NCBI GenBank assembly: GCA_002491115.1
Contig: DKVI01000003.1
Location: 1-48,895, forward strand
Direction of reading: 5' to 3'
DNA: 48,895 nt
Source: Lachnospiraceae bacterium UBA7182
GTDB taxonomy: Bacteria > Bacillota > Clostridia > Lachnospirales > Lachnospiraceae
Shown here: one piece after another, positions 7,912-15,186 of the stretch
Numbering within the stretch: the first letter of the stretch is position 1
Layout: each line of letters begins with the position of its first letter
The notes under the pieces: generated by a model
Seen by the model: only the letters and a program-made list of their open reading frames with translations
Told to the model about the DNA's origin: nothing
Databases searched by the model: none
Position numbers and translations under genes: made by a program

Positions 7912-8313
7912 TCACTTTCCTACCAGTGTCCCGATCTTCTCATATAATTTCGTAAGTTCTGATACATATACCTCACACTTACCCGGGAAATCTGCCCGCA
8001 GATCAAACGCTGTCCGAACCTGCTCAATCAGGGAATATTCCTCATTTTCATAGTCATTTCCGGCACAGGCAAGTCCTACCAGTTCAAACATAATTTGTTT
8101 TTTCAGTGCATCTGATTCTGATGTGAATACAGCAATCGCTGTCTCTAAATCTCCTTGTGTCTCATCATAATCAGGCGGCAGACTCATTTCCTGTTTGTAC
8201 TGCGCCATCATGGCGAGTTCTCCTTCATCCAGTACCCCATCCACCGCGATCAGTTTATACGCCAATGTCATAAACGCATCCTTTTGACTGTCGCTCAAAT
8301 TTGCAAGAAACAT
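7912..8313 (-). CDS. TerB-like protein
   Basis: The 133-residue helical protein has the TerB layout: an early AYKLIAVDGVLDEGEL segment (about 18-33), with the acidic DG...E pattern used for metal binding in tellurite-resistance TerB, and a second helical repeat ending in EYSLIEQVR. TerB-like domains occur in stress (ter) operons and in several phage-defence systems as membrane-associated components. The start has an excellent AGGAGGGAAAG ribosome site. It is the first gene of the six-gene minus-strand operon, starting 112 bp after the end of the WYL regulator gene. No terABCD genes are present, so classic tellurite resistance is unlikely. Confidence 0.75.
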   Translation of the reverse strand: MFLANLSDSQKDAFMTLAYKLIAVDGVLDEGELAMMAQYKQEMSLPPDYDETQGDLETAIAVFTSESDALKKQIMFELVGLACAGNDYENEEYSLIEQVRTAFDLRADFPGKCEVYVSELTKLYEKIGTLVGK

Positions 8314-8352
8314 ACGCTTTCCCTCCTAAAAGTAATATATGATCCACTTGAC

Positions 8353-8367
8353 TTTCTCACTGAGAAA
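8353..8367. promoter_or_regulatory. Palindrome in the operon leader (candidate operator)
   Basis: TTTCTCA and TGAGAAA form a perfect 7-bp inverted repeat around one base. It lies 40 bp before the TerB-like start, in the 111-bp gap after the WYL gene, and next to an AT-rich CATATATT sequence that may be a -10. It could be a binding site for the WYL or a XRE regulator. Confidence 0.4.
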
Positions 8368-8424
8368 ACAGATTCGGCCATTCAAATCCCCACAAAAGCC
8401 AGGTAAAACATTCATCATCAGTGC

Positions 8425-9381
8425 TTATATATAATACGATTTCATCGTCTCCAATTCGTTCTGTATATCTTCCACTACCTTCTCCGGCCCCAGCACCCGT
8501 ATCCAGCTTCCCTGCGACAAAAGTTCCATTATCGTCCCCCGGCTGTATTCTACTTCTGCTGTCAGCTCCGTCCCATTATCATCCGACCTCACAATCTCTG
8601 CCGTCGGAAACCTGTCCAGAATCGCCTCTATGGAAGGGCCTGTATAGACAAAACGAATCCGGGTTCTTTTCCCCATGAACATATTCTGGTTATACAGTCT
8701 GGCGTCTCCCAGCCGATACCGTTTATCAACGCCAAAGGGCACTTTCTGATCCAGCTCCACCAGCGATTTAATGCGGTCCAGACGATAATAAATCACCTTG
8801 AAATCCTCTTTGTCCGCACGGCAGGCAAACAGGTAAAAATAATGTTCTGAAAATGCCACAGAAACCGGGTATAATTCCCGGTCTACCTGTTTATCAAGCC
8901 TTCCATAAGAAATCCGGATCGCGTTTCCGCGCCGTATGATCTCTTCCAGCTGCCATACCTGCTCAAACACATCCGCGTTCCCCTCGCCCCCTGCAGAGCG
9001 ATAGTATTCCAGTTCTTCCTTAAACAGGCTTTTAAAGGCTTCTCTTTCCCCGCAGGCATAGCCCCGCGTCAGCTTATCCAACAGTCTTTGCAGCCTCTCT
9101 CCGGGCATAGTCCTGCTTCCAATCAGGACTTTTATTACCAGAAGCAATTCATTCGGCTGCAGCAAATCCACACGGTTCAAAAAATAAAACTCGTTTTTTC
9201 TAACCAGTTCCACATTGCCTGACAGTTCCCGATTATCTGAAAGAAACGAACGAATCACATTCAAATCACGCTGGATGCTTTTGGTGGAAACCTGATATTC
9301 GGACGCGAGTTTCCCCATAGTTACGCTCTCTCCCATTAGAAGCCTGTATAATATTGATAATATTCTGTTTGTCTTATCCAT
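8425..9381 (-). CDS. WYL-domain transcriptional regulator (HTH-WYL-WCX)
   Basis: The 318-residue product has an N-terminal DeoR/HTH_11-type winged helix (about 1-60, KLASEYQVSTKSIQRDL) and a linker. A WYL domain follows at about 140-215 (RISYGRL, LYPVSV..SEHYFYLFA, YRLDRI), then a C-terminal WCX domain. WYL proteins sense ligands, probably nucleic acid or nucleotides, and often control phage-defence or DNA-damage genes (CapW and BrxR are examples). It lies immediately upstream of, and codirectional with, the TerB/HNH operon (gap 111 bp), so it is a plausible controller of that operon. The gap to the divergent XRE gene is AT-rich and should hold its promoter. Confidence 0.88.
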   Translation of the reverse strand: MDKTNRILSILYRLLMGESVTMGKLASEYQVSTKSIQRDLNVIRSFLSDNRELSGNVELVRKNEFYFLNRVDLLQPNELLLVIKVLIGSRTMPGERLQRLLDKLTRGYACGEREAFKSLFKEELEYYRSAGGEGNADVFEQVWQLEEIIRRGNAIRISYGRLDKQVDRELYPVSVAFSEHYFYLFACRADKEDFKVIYYRLDRIKSLVELDQKVPFGVDKRYRLGDARLYNQNMFMGKRTRIRFVYTGPSIEAILDRFPTAEIVRSDDNGTELTAEVEYSRGTIMELLSQGSWIRVLGPEKVVEDIQNELETMKSYYI

Positions 9382-9597
9382 TGTTCTTTCCGTCCAAATA
9401 AATATTTGTCATATTCCCTCAGCCACACAGACTATATCATATTTCATTGCAAATGTAAACTGTCAGACTACTTATAAACCTTTATATAAAACTATTTTGA
9501 CTTCAATTTAGCATCCGTCATTTTTTCGCTGTTTATATCACTCCCTTTTGCTCATTTGTACTTATTTTAAGATATATATTATCCTATGTCAATATTT

Positions 9598-9620
9598 AAT
9601 TAGATACATAATATCTAATT
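9598..9620. promoter_or_regulatory. Palindromic operator overlapping the -35 of the XRE gene
   Basis: AATTAGATA and TATCTAATT form perfect 9-bp arms around five bases. The right arm overlaps the -35 position of the promoter with -10 at 9639-9644. It is likely an autoregulatory site for the XRE protein at 9675 and could also affect the divergent WYL gene. Confidence 0.55.
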
Positions 9621-9644
9621 TTAACTTATCAGATACCATATAAT
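9616..9644 (+). promoter_or_regulatory. Promoter of the XRE regulator at 9675
   Basis: The -10 TATAAT (9639-9644) is perfect. The -35 (TAATTT, 9616-9621, spacing 17) is weak and lies inside the palindrome. Transcription would start near 9651, which rules out the upstream ATG at 9651 and supports the start at 9675. The remainder of the 9382-9615 gap is AT-rich with no gene seen. Confidence 0.5.
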
Positions 9645-9674
9645 AGTAAAATGAACAGAATGGAGACAGATTCT

Positions 9675-9986
9675 ATGTTTGAAGACTTTTTTGCTGAAAG
9701 AATCGCTTTACTGCGAAATAAGAAAAATGTATCTGCAAGAGAAATGAGTCTTTCCATAGGGCAAAACGGAAGTTACATTAATCGTATTGAAAACAAACTG
9801 GCCTTTCCCTCTATGCAGGCCTTTTTTTATATCTGTGAGTATTTTCACATTACCCCCGGAGATTTCTTTGACGAATGCAATCATAACCCCGAAAAAGTAA
9901 ACATTATCACTGATGAATTGAAAGATCTGGATGATACCCAATTGGATACTGTCCTGGCTGTGGTCAGGGGATTGAAACACAAGTAA
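9675..9986 (+). CDS. XRE-family (Cro/CI-type) regulator
   Basis: The start is placed at MFEDFFAERI (ATG 9675), eight bases after TGGAGA. Upstream in-frame ATGs at 9651 and 9660 lack a ribosome site. The 103-residue protein has a helix-turn-helix of the XRE type over about residues 4-60 (REMSLSIGQNGSYINRIENK), with the usual FDITPGDFF-like end (FHITPGDFF). A helical tail follows that may dimerise. It is transcribed away from the WYL gene, with a palindrome overlapping its promoter. Such proteins commonly repress their own promoter and that of a neighbour on mobile elements. Confidence 0.85.
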   Translation: MFEDFFAERIALLRNKKNVSAREMSLSIGQNGSYINRIENKLAFPSMQAFFYICEYFHITPGDFFDECNHNPEKVNIITDELKDLDDTQLDTVLAVVRGLKHK

Positions 9987-10025
9987 AACAGACTTATACT
10001 GACTGCAGTCCTTGTTTACAAAATT

Positions 10026-10187
10026 TCAGCTCCCGACCATTTCGCACTTTACCCTGATTACGTTCCCATCCGGCGTTGTAATCATAAATATGTTCCTTCT
10101 GTCATCTACTTCAATATCAGAAATTCTCATTTTATCGCTGTTATTAATGAGATCAAACAGTATATCCTTAAAATAATTCAGCTCCAT
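10026..10187 (-). CDS. 53-aa hypothetical protein
   Basis: The short frame starts with MELNYFKDIL (ATG 10187, six bases after AGGAG; an ATG one codon earlier is too close) and ends near 10026. The product is acidic and soluble, with the pattern 'DLIN...I.DIEVDD...I...DG..I.VKC'. Similar short proteins are common in Clostridia, with no known function that I can name. It lies 36-39 bp after the zinc-ribbon gene on the same strand, so the two are probably cotranscribed. Confidence 0.6.
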   Translation of the reverse strand: MELNYFKDILFDLINNSDKMRISDIEVDDRRNIFMITTPDGNVIRVKCEMVGS

Positions 10188-10226
10188 CATTTTCTCCTTC
10201 TTGTAAATCCTATAACATTTTTTTCC

Positions 10227-10373
10227 TCATGCCATATAACTTGAAAACGGTTTTTTCTTGTTCCTTTTCCCGCAGGCAGGGCACATCCATTCACTTTTGA
10301 CGGCCCCATTTATAAGCAGTTTTTTCTTTCCACAATACTTACATTTTTCTAATGTAACAGCCGGTGGCAGCAT
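10227..10373 (-). CDS. 48-aa zinc-ribbon protein
   Basis: The 48-codon frame starts MLPPAVTLEK and has two CxxC pairs, CKYC (C11, C14) and CPAC (C31, C34), followed by a basic tail. This is a minimal zinc ribbon of the rubredoxin-like kind found in small nucleic-acid-binding proteins. The ribosome site is AAAGGAG, about ten bases upstream. A promoter with extended -10 (TGGTATAAT) lies just upstream. The role is unknown; the basic tail would suit nucleic-acid binding. Confidence 0.65.
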   Translation of the reverse strand: MLPPAVTLEKCKYCGKKKLLINGAVKSEWMCPACGKRNKKKPFSSYMA

Positions 10374-10398
10374 ATCTTCTCAACTCCTTTCCAGGCTG

Positions 10399-10432
10399 AT
10401 TATACCATTTCGTCAGGACACACATATGTCCT
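10399..10432 (-). promoter_or_regulatory. Extended -10 promoter with upstream palindrome
   Basis: On the minus strand, TGGTATAAT (TATAAT at 10404-10399) precedes the zinc-ribbon gene. The palindrome AGGACA-N6-TGTCCT (10415-10432) covers the -35 position, where no consensus -35 is present. The palindrome is a candidate operator for the XRE protein transcribed divergently from 10601. Confidence 0.45.
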
Positions 10433-10600
10433 TTCTAAAATTTTCTCCCATATTTTTTCTTTCACATAAGGAGCAGGAGCTTCCAATCACATTATACAAT
10501 CATTATATTGTGTTTGCAATATATATATTTGCATATACTTATTTTTATATTGTTTATCATTTCCTTTTTGCTGGGTAGACTATAGGAAAGGGGAATGAGA

Positions 10601-10834
10601 ATGAACAGAAAACACGAACGTGAATATAAGATGATCGGCCTGAATATCGCATACTACCGCAAAATGAACGGCTTAAGCCAGATGCAGCTGGCAGAAGCAA
10701 CCGGCATCAGCCGTACACATATGAGCAATATAGAGGCTCCCAATATGCCCACTTCTGTCTCACTGGAAACTTTGATGGATATTGCGGATGTCCTGCAGAT
10801 ACCTGTAAAAAATCTCCTGACTTTTAAATCCTAG
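10601..10834 (+). CDS. Small XRE-family regulator
   Basis: The start is placed at MNRKHEREYK (ATG 10601), seven bases after AAAGGGG; an ATG two codons earlier is too close to that site. The 77-residue protein is essentially one XRE helix-turn-helix (MIGLNIAYYR, then LSQMQLAEATGISRTHMSNIE and LMDIADVLQIPVKNLL). It is divergent from the zinc-ribbon and 53-aa genes, with a palindrome in the shared region, so it probably controls that pair or itself. The last gene before the tRNA, it may belong to the accessory region. The stretch 10835-10988 after it holds no gene that I can support. Confidence 0.85.
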   Translation: MNRKHEREYKMIGLNIAYYRKMNGLSQMQLAEATGISRTHMSNIEAPNMPTSVSLETLMDIADVLQIPVKNLLTFKS

Positions 10835-10988
10835 ACGGCCCCATGGATGATTCAGCTTTTTTCTGTTTTCTGATTGACCTATGAATTGACCTATCCGTCC
10901 CGTATCACACTTCCTTTTCAGAAAAACACCGAAAAATCATTTGGGAGATTTCCTAAAGACTCCAAGGTATCAAAGACTGCTAAAAGCC

Positions 10989-11021
10989 AAAAAAAGCCCG
11001 AAAAATCAGGCTTTTTCGGGC
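10989..11021 (-). terminator. Terminator downstream of tRNA-Gln
   Basis: GCCCGAAAAA and TTTTTCGGGC (10996-11005 and 11012-11021) form a stem. On the minus strand it is followed by seven T (10995-10989). A second GC-rich hairpin, ACCCGG/CCGGGT (11031-11056), lies between it and the tRNA 3' end. Both are in the trailer of the tRNA-Gln transcript. Confidence 0.8.
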
Positions 11022-11064
11022 AAAAAAAGAAACCCGGCGGTTCATCCCACCGGGTCGTTCAGAG

Positions 11065-11136
11065 CAGGGCTACAAGGATTCGAACCTTGAAATGACGGAG
11101 TCAGAGTCCGTTGCCTTACCGTTTGGCGATAGCCCT
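11065..11136 (-). tRNA. tRNA-Gln (anticodon CTG)
   Basis: The 72-nt sequence folds as a full cloverleaf. The acceptor arms are AGGGCTA/TAGCCCT with discriminator G, and the D stem is GCC/GGC. The anticodon stem is ACGGA/TCCGT with loop CTCTGAC (anticodon CTG). The T arm is CAAGG-TTCGAAT-CCTTG. Anticodon CTG reads CAG, so this is glutamine, and the discriminator G fits bacterial tRNA-Gln. No CCA is encoded. The 3' end faces the accessory region at lower coordinates, as expected if that DNA entered by integration at a tRNA 3' end. Confidence 0.95.
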
Positions 11137-11154
11137 TCGTATTCAACGAATGTT

Positions 11155-11183
11155 ATTATACGACATATCCATAAAAAAAGCAA
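11155..11183 (-). promoter_or_regulatory. Promoter of tRNA-Gln
   Basis: TTGCTT (11183-11178), 17 bases, then TATAAT (11160-11155) gives a near-consensus sigma-A promoter, with transcription starting about 10-15 bases before the tRNA. The A/T inverted repeat AAAAAAAG/CTTTTTTT nearby may also end the upstream hydrolase transcript. Confidence 0.7.
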
Positions 11184-11214
11184 GTACTTTTTTTATTTTT
11201 TTCCGTATTTTTCT

Positions 11215-12093
11215 CTATTCTATGGGATCTGTGCTGCGTACCCGTTGAATATGGTACTTTTTCACGAAATTTTCCAAAGTCTGCTCAGTCACATCCTCAA
11301 ATCCCGGAATAGAAGACATACAGTCTTCCAAAATATAGATCTTTTCTGTGACTTCCGGCCTGGATTCGTAGTGTTCCAGGATCTGCCGGACGCTCTCCAA
11401 CACGCAGTGGGATTTGGCTTCCCCCACCACAAAGATCCTGTCAAACATGGCAAGCTGATCTAAAAATTCCTGATTTTTGTATCCTTTTGTGTCATATTCC
11501 GGACGGATGATCCCGTACATCTCACTTAACGGGTCCTGTCCTTTCTGAATCCTCTTGGGCCGGGACTTTTTAGCGACCGAATGGAAATAAACCATCCTGG
11601 CAAACCGCTCCTCCATGGCGGCGCCTGCGGTTCCCTCGAGACAATGGTAAGGCCAGATGCAGAGAGACTTTTTCGCTTCCTGCTCCAGATGCTCTACATA
11701 TTCTCTGCTGGCTTTTTCGTCGGTGAGCGCTCTCCATTTTCCGGCGTTCAGATCCGCCAGCGTTATGACTGTATAAGGGTCCGGATGCCGACCGTCCCGG
11801 TCTTCCCACCAGCAGGGATGAAAGATCTGATGGGGCGTATGGGTATCTAACGATACCGCAATATCCGTGATCTTATCCATTGATTCATAGAGAAAACGCG
11901 TCATCCGCTCCACATCTTCCATGGCTCCCGGTACGCCCAACGCGCCGTCGTTCATGAAATCCTGCTGCACGTCTATGCCAATAAATAATATACGTTCTTT
12001 GTTTTCTTTGGAAGGAGTCAGACACTCCTCACTGGCTTTTTTAAGAATCTCATGTACAGGTGAGGATACGATCTCCTCATAAGACGTTTTCAT
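11215..12093 (-). CDS. Nicotinamidase-like cysteine hydrolase (isochorismatase superfamily)
   Basis: The start is set at MKTSYEEIVS (ATG 12093) behind AAAGGAG. The longer frame to 12222 would overlap the upstream gene and has no ribosome site. The 292-residue product has the elements of nicotinamidases: FIGIDVQQDFM with the catalytic Asp, IQKGQDPLSEMYG with the Lys, and VVGEAKSHCVLE with the nucleophilic Cys. It is longer than the usual 180-210 residues because of an N-terminal extension and insertions. Nicotinamidase converts nicotinamide to nicotinate, the substrate of the pncB product encoded 1.6 kb upstream on the same strand, which supports a role in NAD salvage. Another amidohydrolase substrate remains possible. 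Confidence 0.75.
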   Translation of the reverse strand: MKTSYEEIVSSPVHEILKKASEECLTPSKENKERILFIGIDVQQDFMNDGALGVPGAMEDVERMTRFLYESMDKITDIAVSLDTHTPHQIFHPCWWEDRDGRHPDPYTVITLADLNAGKWRALTDEKASREYVEHLEQEAKKSLCIWPYHCLEGTAGAAMEERFARMVYFHSVAKKSRPKRIQKGQDPLSEMYGIIRPEYDTKGYKNQEFLDQLAMFDRIFVVGEAKSHCVLESVRQILEHYESRPEVTEKIYILEDCMSSIPGFEDVTEQTLENFVKKYHIQRVRSTDPIE

Positions 12094-12115
12094 AAGTGTG
12101 TTCTCCTTTCGCGCG

Positions 12116-13054
12116 CTACAACGGCGGACACAGATCCCGCTCGCGAAGCAGCGTTGCCACAATCTGTCTGTATTCTGAAAGCTTCTGCACCTTCCTGAGC
12201 TTCTTTTCATATGGTTTGGCATCTGAAAACAGATGGATCTGATAGGTCCATAGCTCTTTCATCTTGCAAAGCACATTGACCTCTCCCAGGTCCCGGCCAA
12301 GATACCCTTCCAAAAGCCTGTCATGGAACTCTCTGAACCTGTCTTTTGTGCAAACGCCCTTTACCAGTCCCGGATTGACCAGCAGGCCTCTGCCGATCAT
12401 CAGCCGGTCTTCTGCCGGAAAAGCCTTACAAAACGCCCGGATACGGGAGCCGGTGAACAGATCGCCGTTATAGCACAGCGGATGGCGGCTTTTTTCCCTG
12501 GCTTCTCTGTAAGCTTCCGGCCTTGGCGCGTGTTTATAATAATCTGTCTGAAGCCTCGGATGAACAATCAACTCTTCCAGGGGATATTGATTATAAATAT
12601 CCAGAAGCTTTCCAAATACTTCCGGATCATCTTTTCCGATCCGGGTTTTAACGGATATTTTCATATCTGTCCCGGAATATATGTTGTCCAGAAAACGGTC
12701 CAGTTCCTCCGTAAGGGCGAGAAAACCCGCGCCTTTGTGTTTGGAAACCACCGTTTTAGACGGACAGCCAAGATTCAGGTTCACTTCTTCATAGCCCATC
12801 TCCTTCAGAACATGGGCCAGTCTGATGAATCCTTCCGCCTGATTGGTAAGTATCTGGGGTACCGCGTAGATCCCCTCGTTGTGTTCTGGCAGTATTTCCT
12901 TAAGCTCCCTTGTCTTAAAGTCTCTCTTTTCATGAGGTTCCACAAAGGGGATAAAATATTTATCCAGCGGGCCAAATACACTTGCGTGGATACTGCGGTA
13001 CACCCAGGTGGTAATGCCCTCCATGGGGGCAAAATAATATCGAATCCTGTCCAC
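12116..13054 (-). CDS. tRNA-dihydrouridine synthase
   Basis: Dus enzymes reduce uridines in the D-loop of tRNA using FMN and NADPH. The 312-residue product shows MEGITTWVYR near the N-terminus, the catalytic-cysteine block LNLGCPSKTVVSKHKGAGF, KTRIGKDD, VHPRLQTDYYK, YNGDL and the FMN-phosphate site MIGRGLLVNPG. No ATG fits the N-terminus; a GTG at 13054, just after the spoVT stop, with GGA nine bases upstream, is my choice. A much longer upstream frame overlaps spoVT and is not credible. It lies 2 bp after spoVT and 22 bp before the nicotinamidase-like gene. Confidence 0.88.
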   Translation of the reverse strand: MDRIRYYFAPMEGITTWVYRSIHASVFGPLDKYFIPFVEPHEKRDFKTRELKEILPEHNEGIYAVPQILTNQAEGFIRLAHVLKEMGYEEVNLNLGCPSKTVVSKHKGAGFLALTEELDRFLDNIYSGTDMKISVKTRIGKDDPEVFGKLLDIYNQYPLEELIVHPRLQTDYYKHAPRPEAYREAREKSRHPLCYNGDLFTGSRIRAFCKAFPAEDRLMIGRGLLVNPGLVKGVCTKDRFREFHDRLLEGYLGRDLGEVNVLCKMKELWTYQIHLFSDAKPYEKKLRKVQKLSEYRQIVATLLRERDLCPPL

Positions 13055-13056
13055 TT

Positions 13057-13605
13057 CTACTGTTCCATCTGTCTTCCCAGAAAGCCTGCGGCGGACGCCG
13101 CCACTTTCTGCTCCACTTCTCCCATCTTCGCCTTGGCGTCCCGTCCCAGCAGGATGACCGCGCCGATGGCGTCTCCCTCGCTGATCACCGGACATATGGT
13201 TTCCGCTGCGATCCCTTCCATATCTTCCTGAATGACCGGCACAAATCTGCGTTCCGCCGCCGAAGCCTGGAGGCTTTCCCGCTCCTGAATCAACTGTTCC
13301 AGTTGAGGACTGATGGATTTACCGAAATAATCCTTTTTCGCGCCCCCGGCGGCGGCGATGATGGCGTCTCTGTCTGTCACGCACACCATATGCCCGGTGG
13401 TCTGGGCCAGGCTTTCCGCATATTGTTTTGCAAACAATCCAAGTTCCCCGATGGGGGAATATTTTTTTAAAATGATCTCGCCTTCCCGGTCGGTGAAGAT
13501 CTCCAAAGGATCTCCTTCCCGGATTCTCAATGTGCGCCGAATCTCCTTTGGCACCACAACCCTGCCAAGATCATCAATCCGGCGCACAATTCCTGTTGCT
13601 TTCAT
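13057..13605 (-). CDS. spoVT: Stage V sporulation protein T (AbrB-family regulator)
   Basis: SpoVT is a forespore regulator acting with sigma-G. The 182-residue protein (MKATGIVRRI, ATG 13605, GGAGG eight bases upstream) has the N-terminal AbrB/MazE swapped-hairpin DNA-binding domain (DDLGRVVVPKEIRRTLRI, about 10-27) and a C-terminal GAF-like domain (about 60-180, ending in ILLGRDAKAKMG and FLGRQMEQ). The length matches the family (about 178). As in Bacillus, it lies near pth and mfd. A sigma-G-like promoter precedes it. Its presence is the clearest sign that the organism comes from a sporulating lineage. Confidence 0.95.
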   Translation of the reverse strand: MKATGIVRRIDDLGRVVVPKEIRRTLRIREGDPLEIFTDREGEIILKKYSPIGELGLFAKQYAESLAQTTGHMVCVTDRDAIIAAAGGAKKDYFGKSISPQLEQLIQERESLQASAAERRFVPVIQEDMEGIAAETICPVISEGDAIGAVILLGRDAKAKMGEVEQKVAASAAGFLGRQMEQ

Positions 13606-13675
13606 ACATGTTTCCTCCAATGTCTCTAAATACTGTAACCTTCAGACGCTTCTGTTTCAACAGGTCGTCTGCAAC

Positions 13676-13705
13676 TAGTATTTGTAAGAATTGGATTTAT
13701 ATGCA
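13676..13705 (-). promoter_or_regulatory. Possible sigma-G-type promoter of spoVT
   Basis: On the minus strand, TGCATA (13705-13700), 17 bases, then AATACTA (13682-13676) resembles the Bacillus sigma-G consensus (TGNATA, then CATACTA). In Bacillus subtilis, spoVT is a sigma-G gene. An AGACG/CGTCT hairpin lies in the leader that follows. Confidence 0.45.
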
Positions 13706-13715
13706 TGAACTTTTC

Positions 13716-15173
13716 TTAATCATACGGATGCATTTGATTCAAAAGCTTTGTCTTCATATCATACAAACGGTCTGACAGATCCACATATACTTCATGGGGA
13801 TTCACAAGTCTCCTGGTCTCATCCCAGAGGGTGTTCTGTTCCTCAATGCAATGTTCCCTTATGTCCATGACAGACGGCGACTGATACACACACTCGCCCT
13901 TGTCAAATACCTTTACCATGATCTCTTTCATCTTATAAGTACCGCCCTTAAGGCAGGTCTTTTTCCATACCTCCAGAGGATCGAAGATAACCAGATCTTT
14001 GGATTCGTCGAACTGGTCGTCCACCAGGCAGATCAGATCCGCTTTCAGTTTTCCGTTCGCTTTTTCATAGATCCGGTATACGGTCTTATTTCCCGGATTG
14101 GTGATTTTTTCCGTGTTCTCGGACAGCTTGATCTTCGGGACAAATTCTCCGTCGCCCACTTTCACTGCCGCCAGCTTATAGACGCCGCCGAAGGCAGGAC
14201 AGTCTTTGGAAGTAATCAGGTTTGTACCCACACCCCAGGAAGTGATCCTGGCGCCCTGTGTCTTTAAGCTGTCAATCAGATATTCATCCAGGTCGCTGGA
14301 AGCGGAAATAATGGCATTGGTAAAGCCTGCCGCATCCAGCATCTTTCTTGCCTCTTTGGACAGATACGCCAGATCTCCGCTGTCTAAACGTATCCCGTAA
14401 CGCCCGTTTAATTTCTGGGCTTTCCGCATCTCTTTAAATACACGGATCGCATTGGGCACGCCGGATTTTAACGTATCATAAGTATCAACCAGAAGCGTGC
14501 AGGCATCCGGATACAGCTCCGCGTAAGTCTTGAAAGCCGTATATTCATCCGGAAAACTCATGATCCAACTATGGGCATGGGTTCCCAGCACAGGCACATC
14601 AAACAGCTTGCCGGTCAGCACATTGGATGTGCCGATACAGCCGCCAATCATTGCCGCCCGTGCGCCGTATACGCCTGCATCCGCCCCCTGGGCCCGGCGC
14701 AGCCCGAATTCCATAATCCCGTCCCCCCGGGCCGCATTGACCACCCGGGCCGCCTTGGTGGCGATCAGGCTTTGATGGTTGATGATCGTCAGGATCGCCG
14801 TCTCCACCAGCTGCGCTTCCATGATCGGCGCAATCACCTTTACAAGCGGCTCTCTGGGAAATACGACGCTTCCTTCCGGGATGGCATAAATATCACCTGT
14901 AAAGTGAAACTGACTCAGGTAATCCAGGAAATCTTCCTCGAAAATATCCAGGCTCCTTAAATAGACGATATCCTCTTCTGAAAAGTGAAGATTCTTGATA
15001 TAGTCAATCACCTGGTCAAGGCCTGCTGCGATGGCATATCCGTTCCCGCAGGGGTTGGTGCGGTAAAACGCGTCAAAAATCACCGTCTCCTGGATGGGGT
15101 TCTTAAAATAGCCCTGCATCATGGTCAGCTCATACAGGTCTGTCAAAAGTGTCAGGTTACGTTTTGTACTCAT
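13716..15173 (-). CDS. pncB: Nicotinate phosphoribosyltransferase
   Basis: PncB joins nicotinate and PRPP to nicotinate mononucleotide in NAD salvage. The 485-residue product is full length. It has NLTLLTDLYELTM at the N-terminus, LRRAQGAD for substrate binding (about 159-166), GTHAHSWIMSF with the phosphorylated histidine (199 or 201), RLDSGDLA (about 278-285) and a phosphate-binding GVGTNL. The start has AGGAGG about nine bases upstream. It follows the GH25-like lipoprotein gene by 13 bp and is separated from spoVT by 110 bp, which contain the spoVT promoter candidate. Confidence 0.96.
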   Translation of the reverse strand: MSTKRNLTLLTDLYELTMMQGYFKNPIQETVIFDAFYRTNPCGNGYAIAAGLDQVIDYIKNLHFSEEDIVYLRSLDIFEEDFLDYLSQFHFTGDIYAIPEGSVVFPREPLVKVIAPIMEAQLVETAILTIINHQSLIATKAARVVNAARGDGIMEFGLRRAQGADAGVYGARAAMIGGCIGTSNVLTGKLFDVPVLGTHAHSWIMSFPDEYTAFKTYAELYPDACTLLVDTYDTLKSGVPNAIRVFKEMRKAQKLNGRYGIRLDSGDLAYLSKEARKMLDAAGFTNAIISASSDLDEYLIDSLKTQGARITSWGVGTNLITSKDCPAFGGVYKLAAVKVGDGEFVPKIKLSENTEKITNPGNKTVYRIYEKANGKLKADLICLVDDQFDESKDLVIFDPLEVWKKTCLKGGTYKMKEIMVKVFDKGECVYQSPSVMDIREHCIEEQNTLWDETRRLVNPHEVYVDLSDRLYDMKTKLLNQMHPYD

Positions 15174-15186
15174 TGGAATGTTCCTC

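Noticed and set aside
7912..8313. Tellurite-resistance operon
   Set aside because: Only a TerB-like protein is present; terA, terC, terD and terE-type genes are absent.
12093..12222. N-terminal extension of the nicotinamidase-like protein
   Set aside because: The added residues are basic and cysteine-rich without homology, overlap the upstream gene and lack a ribosome site, while ATG 12093 has AAAGGAG.
12323..13231. 302-codon plus-strand frame
   Set aside because: It lies opposite the tRNA-dihydrouridine synthase and spoVT, both with clear conserved motifs; the frame shows no protein family.
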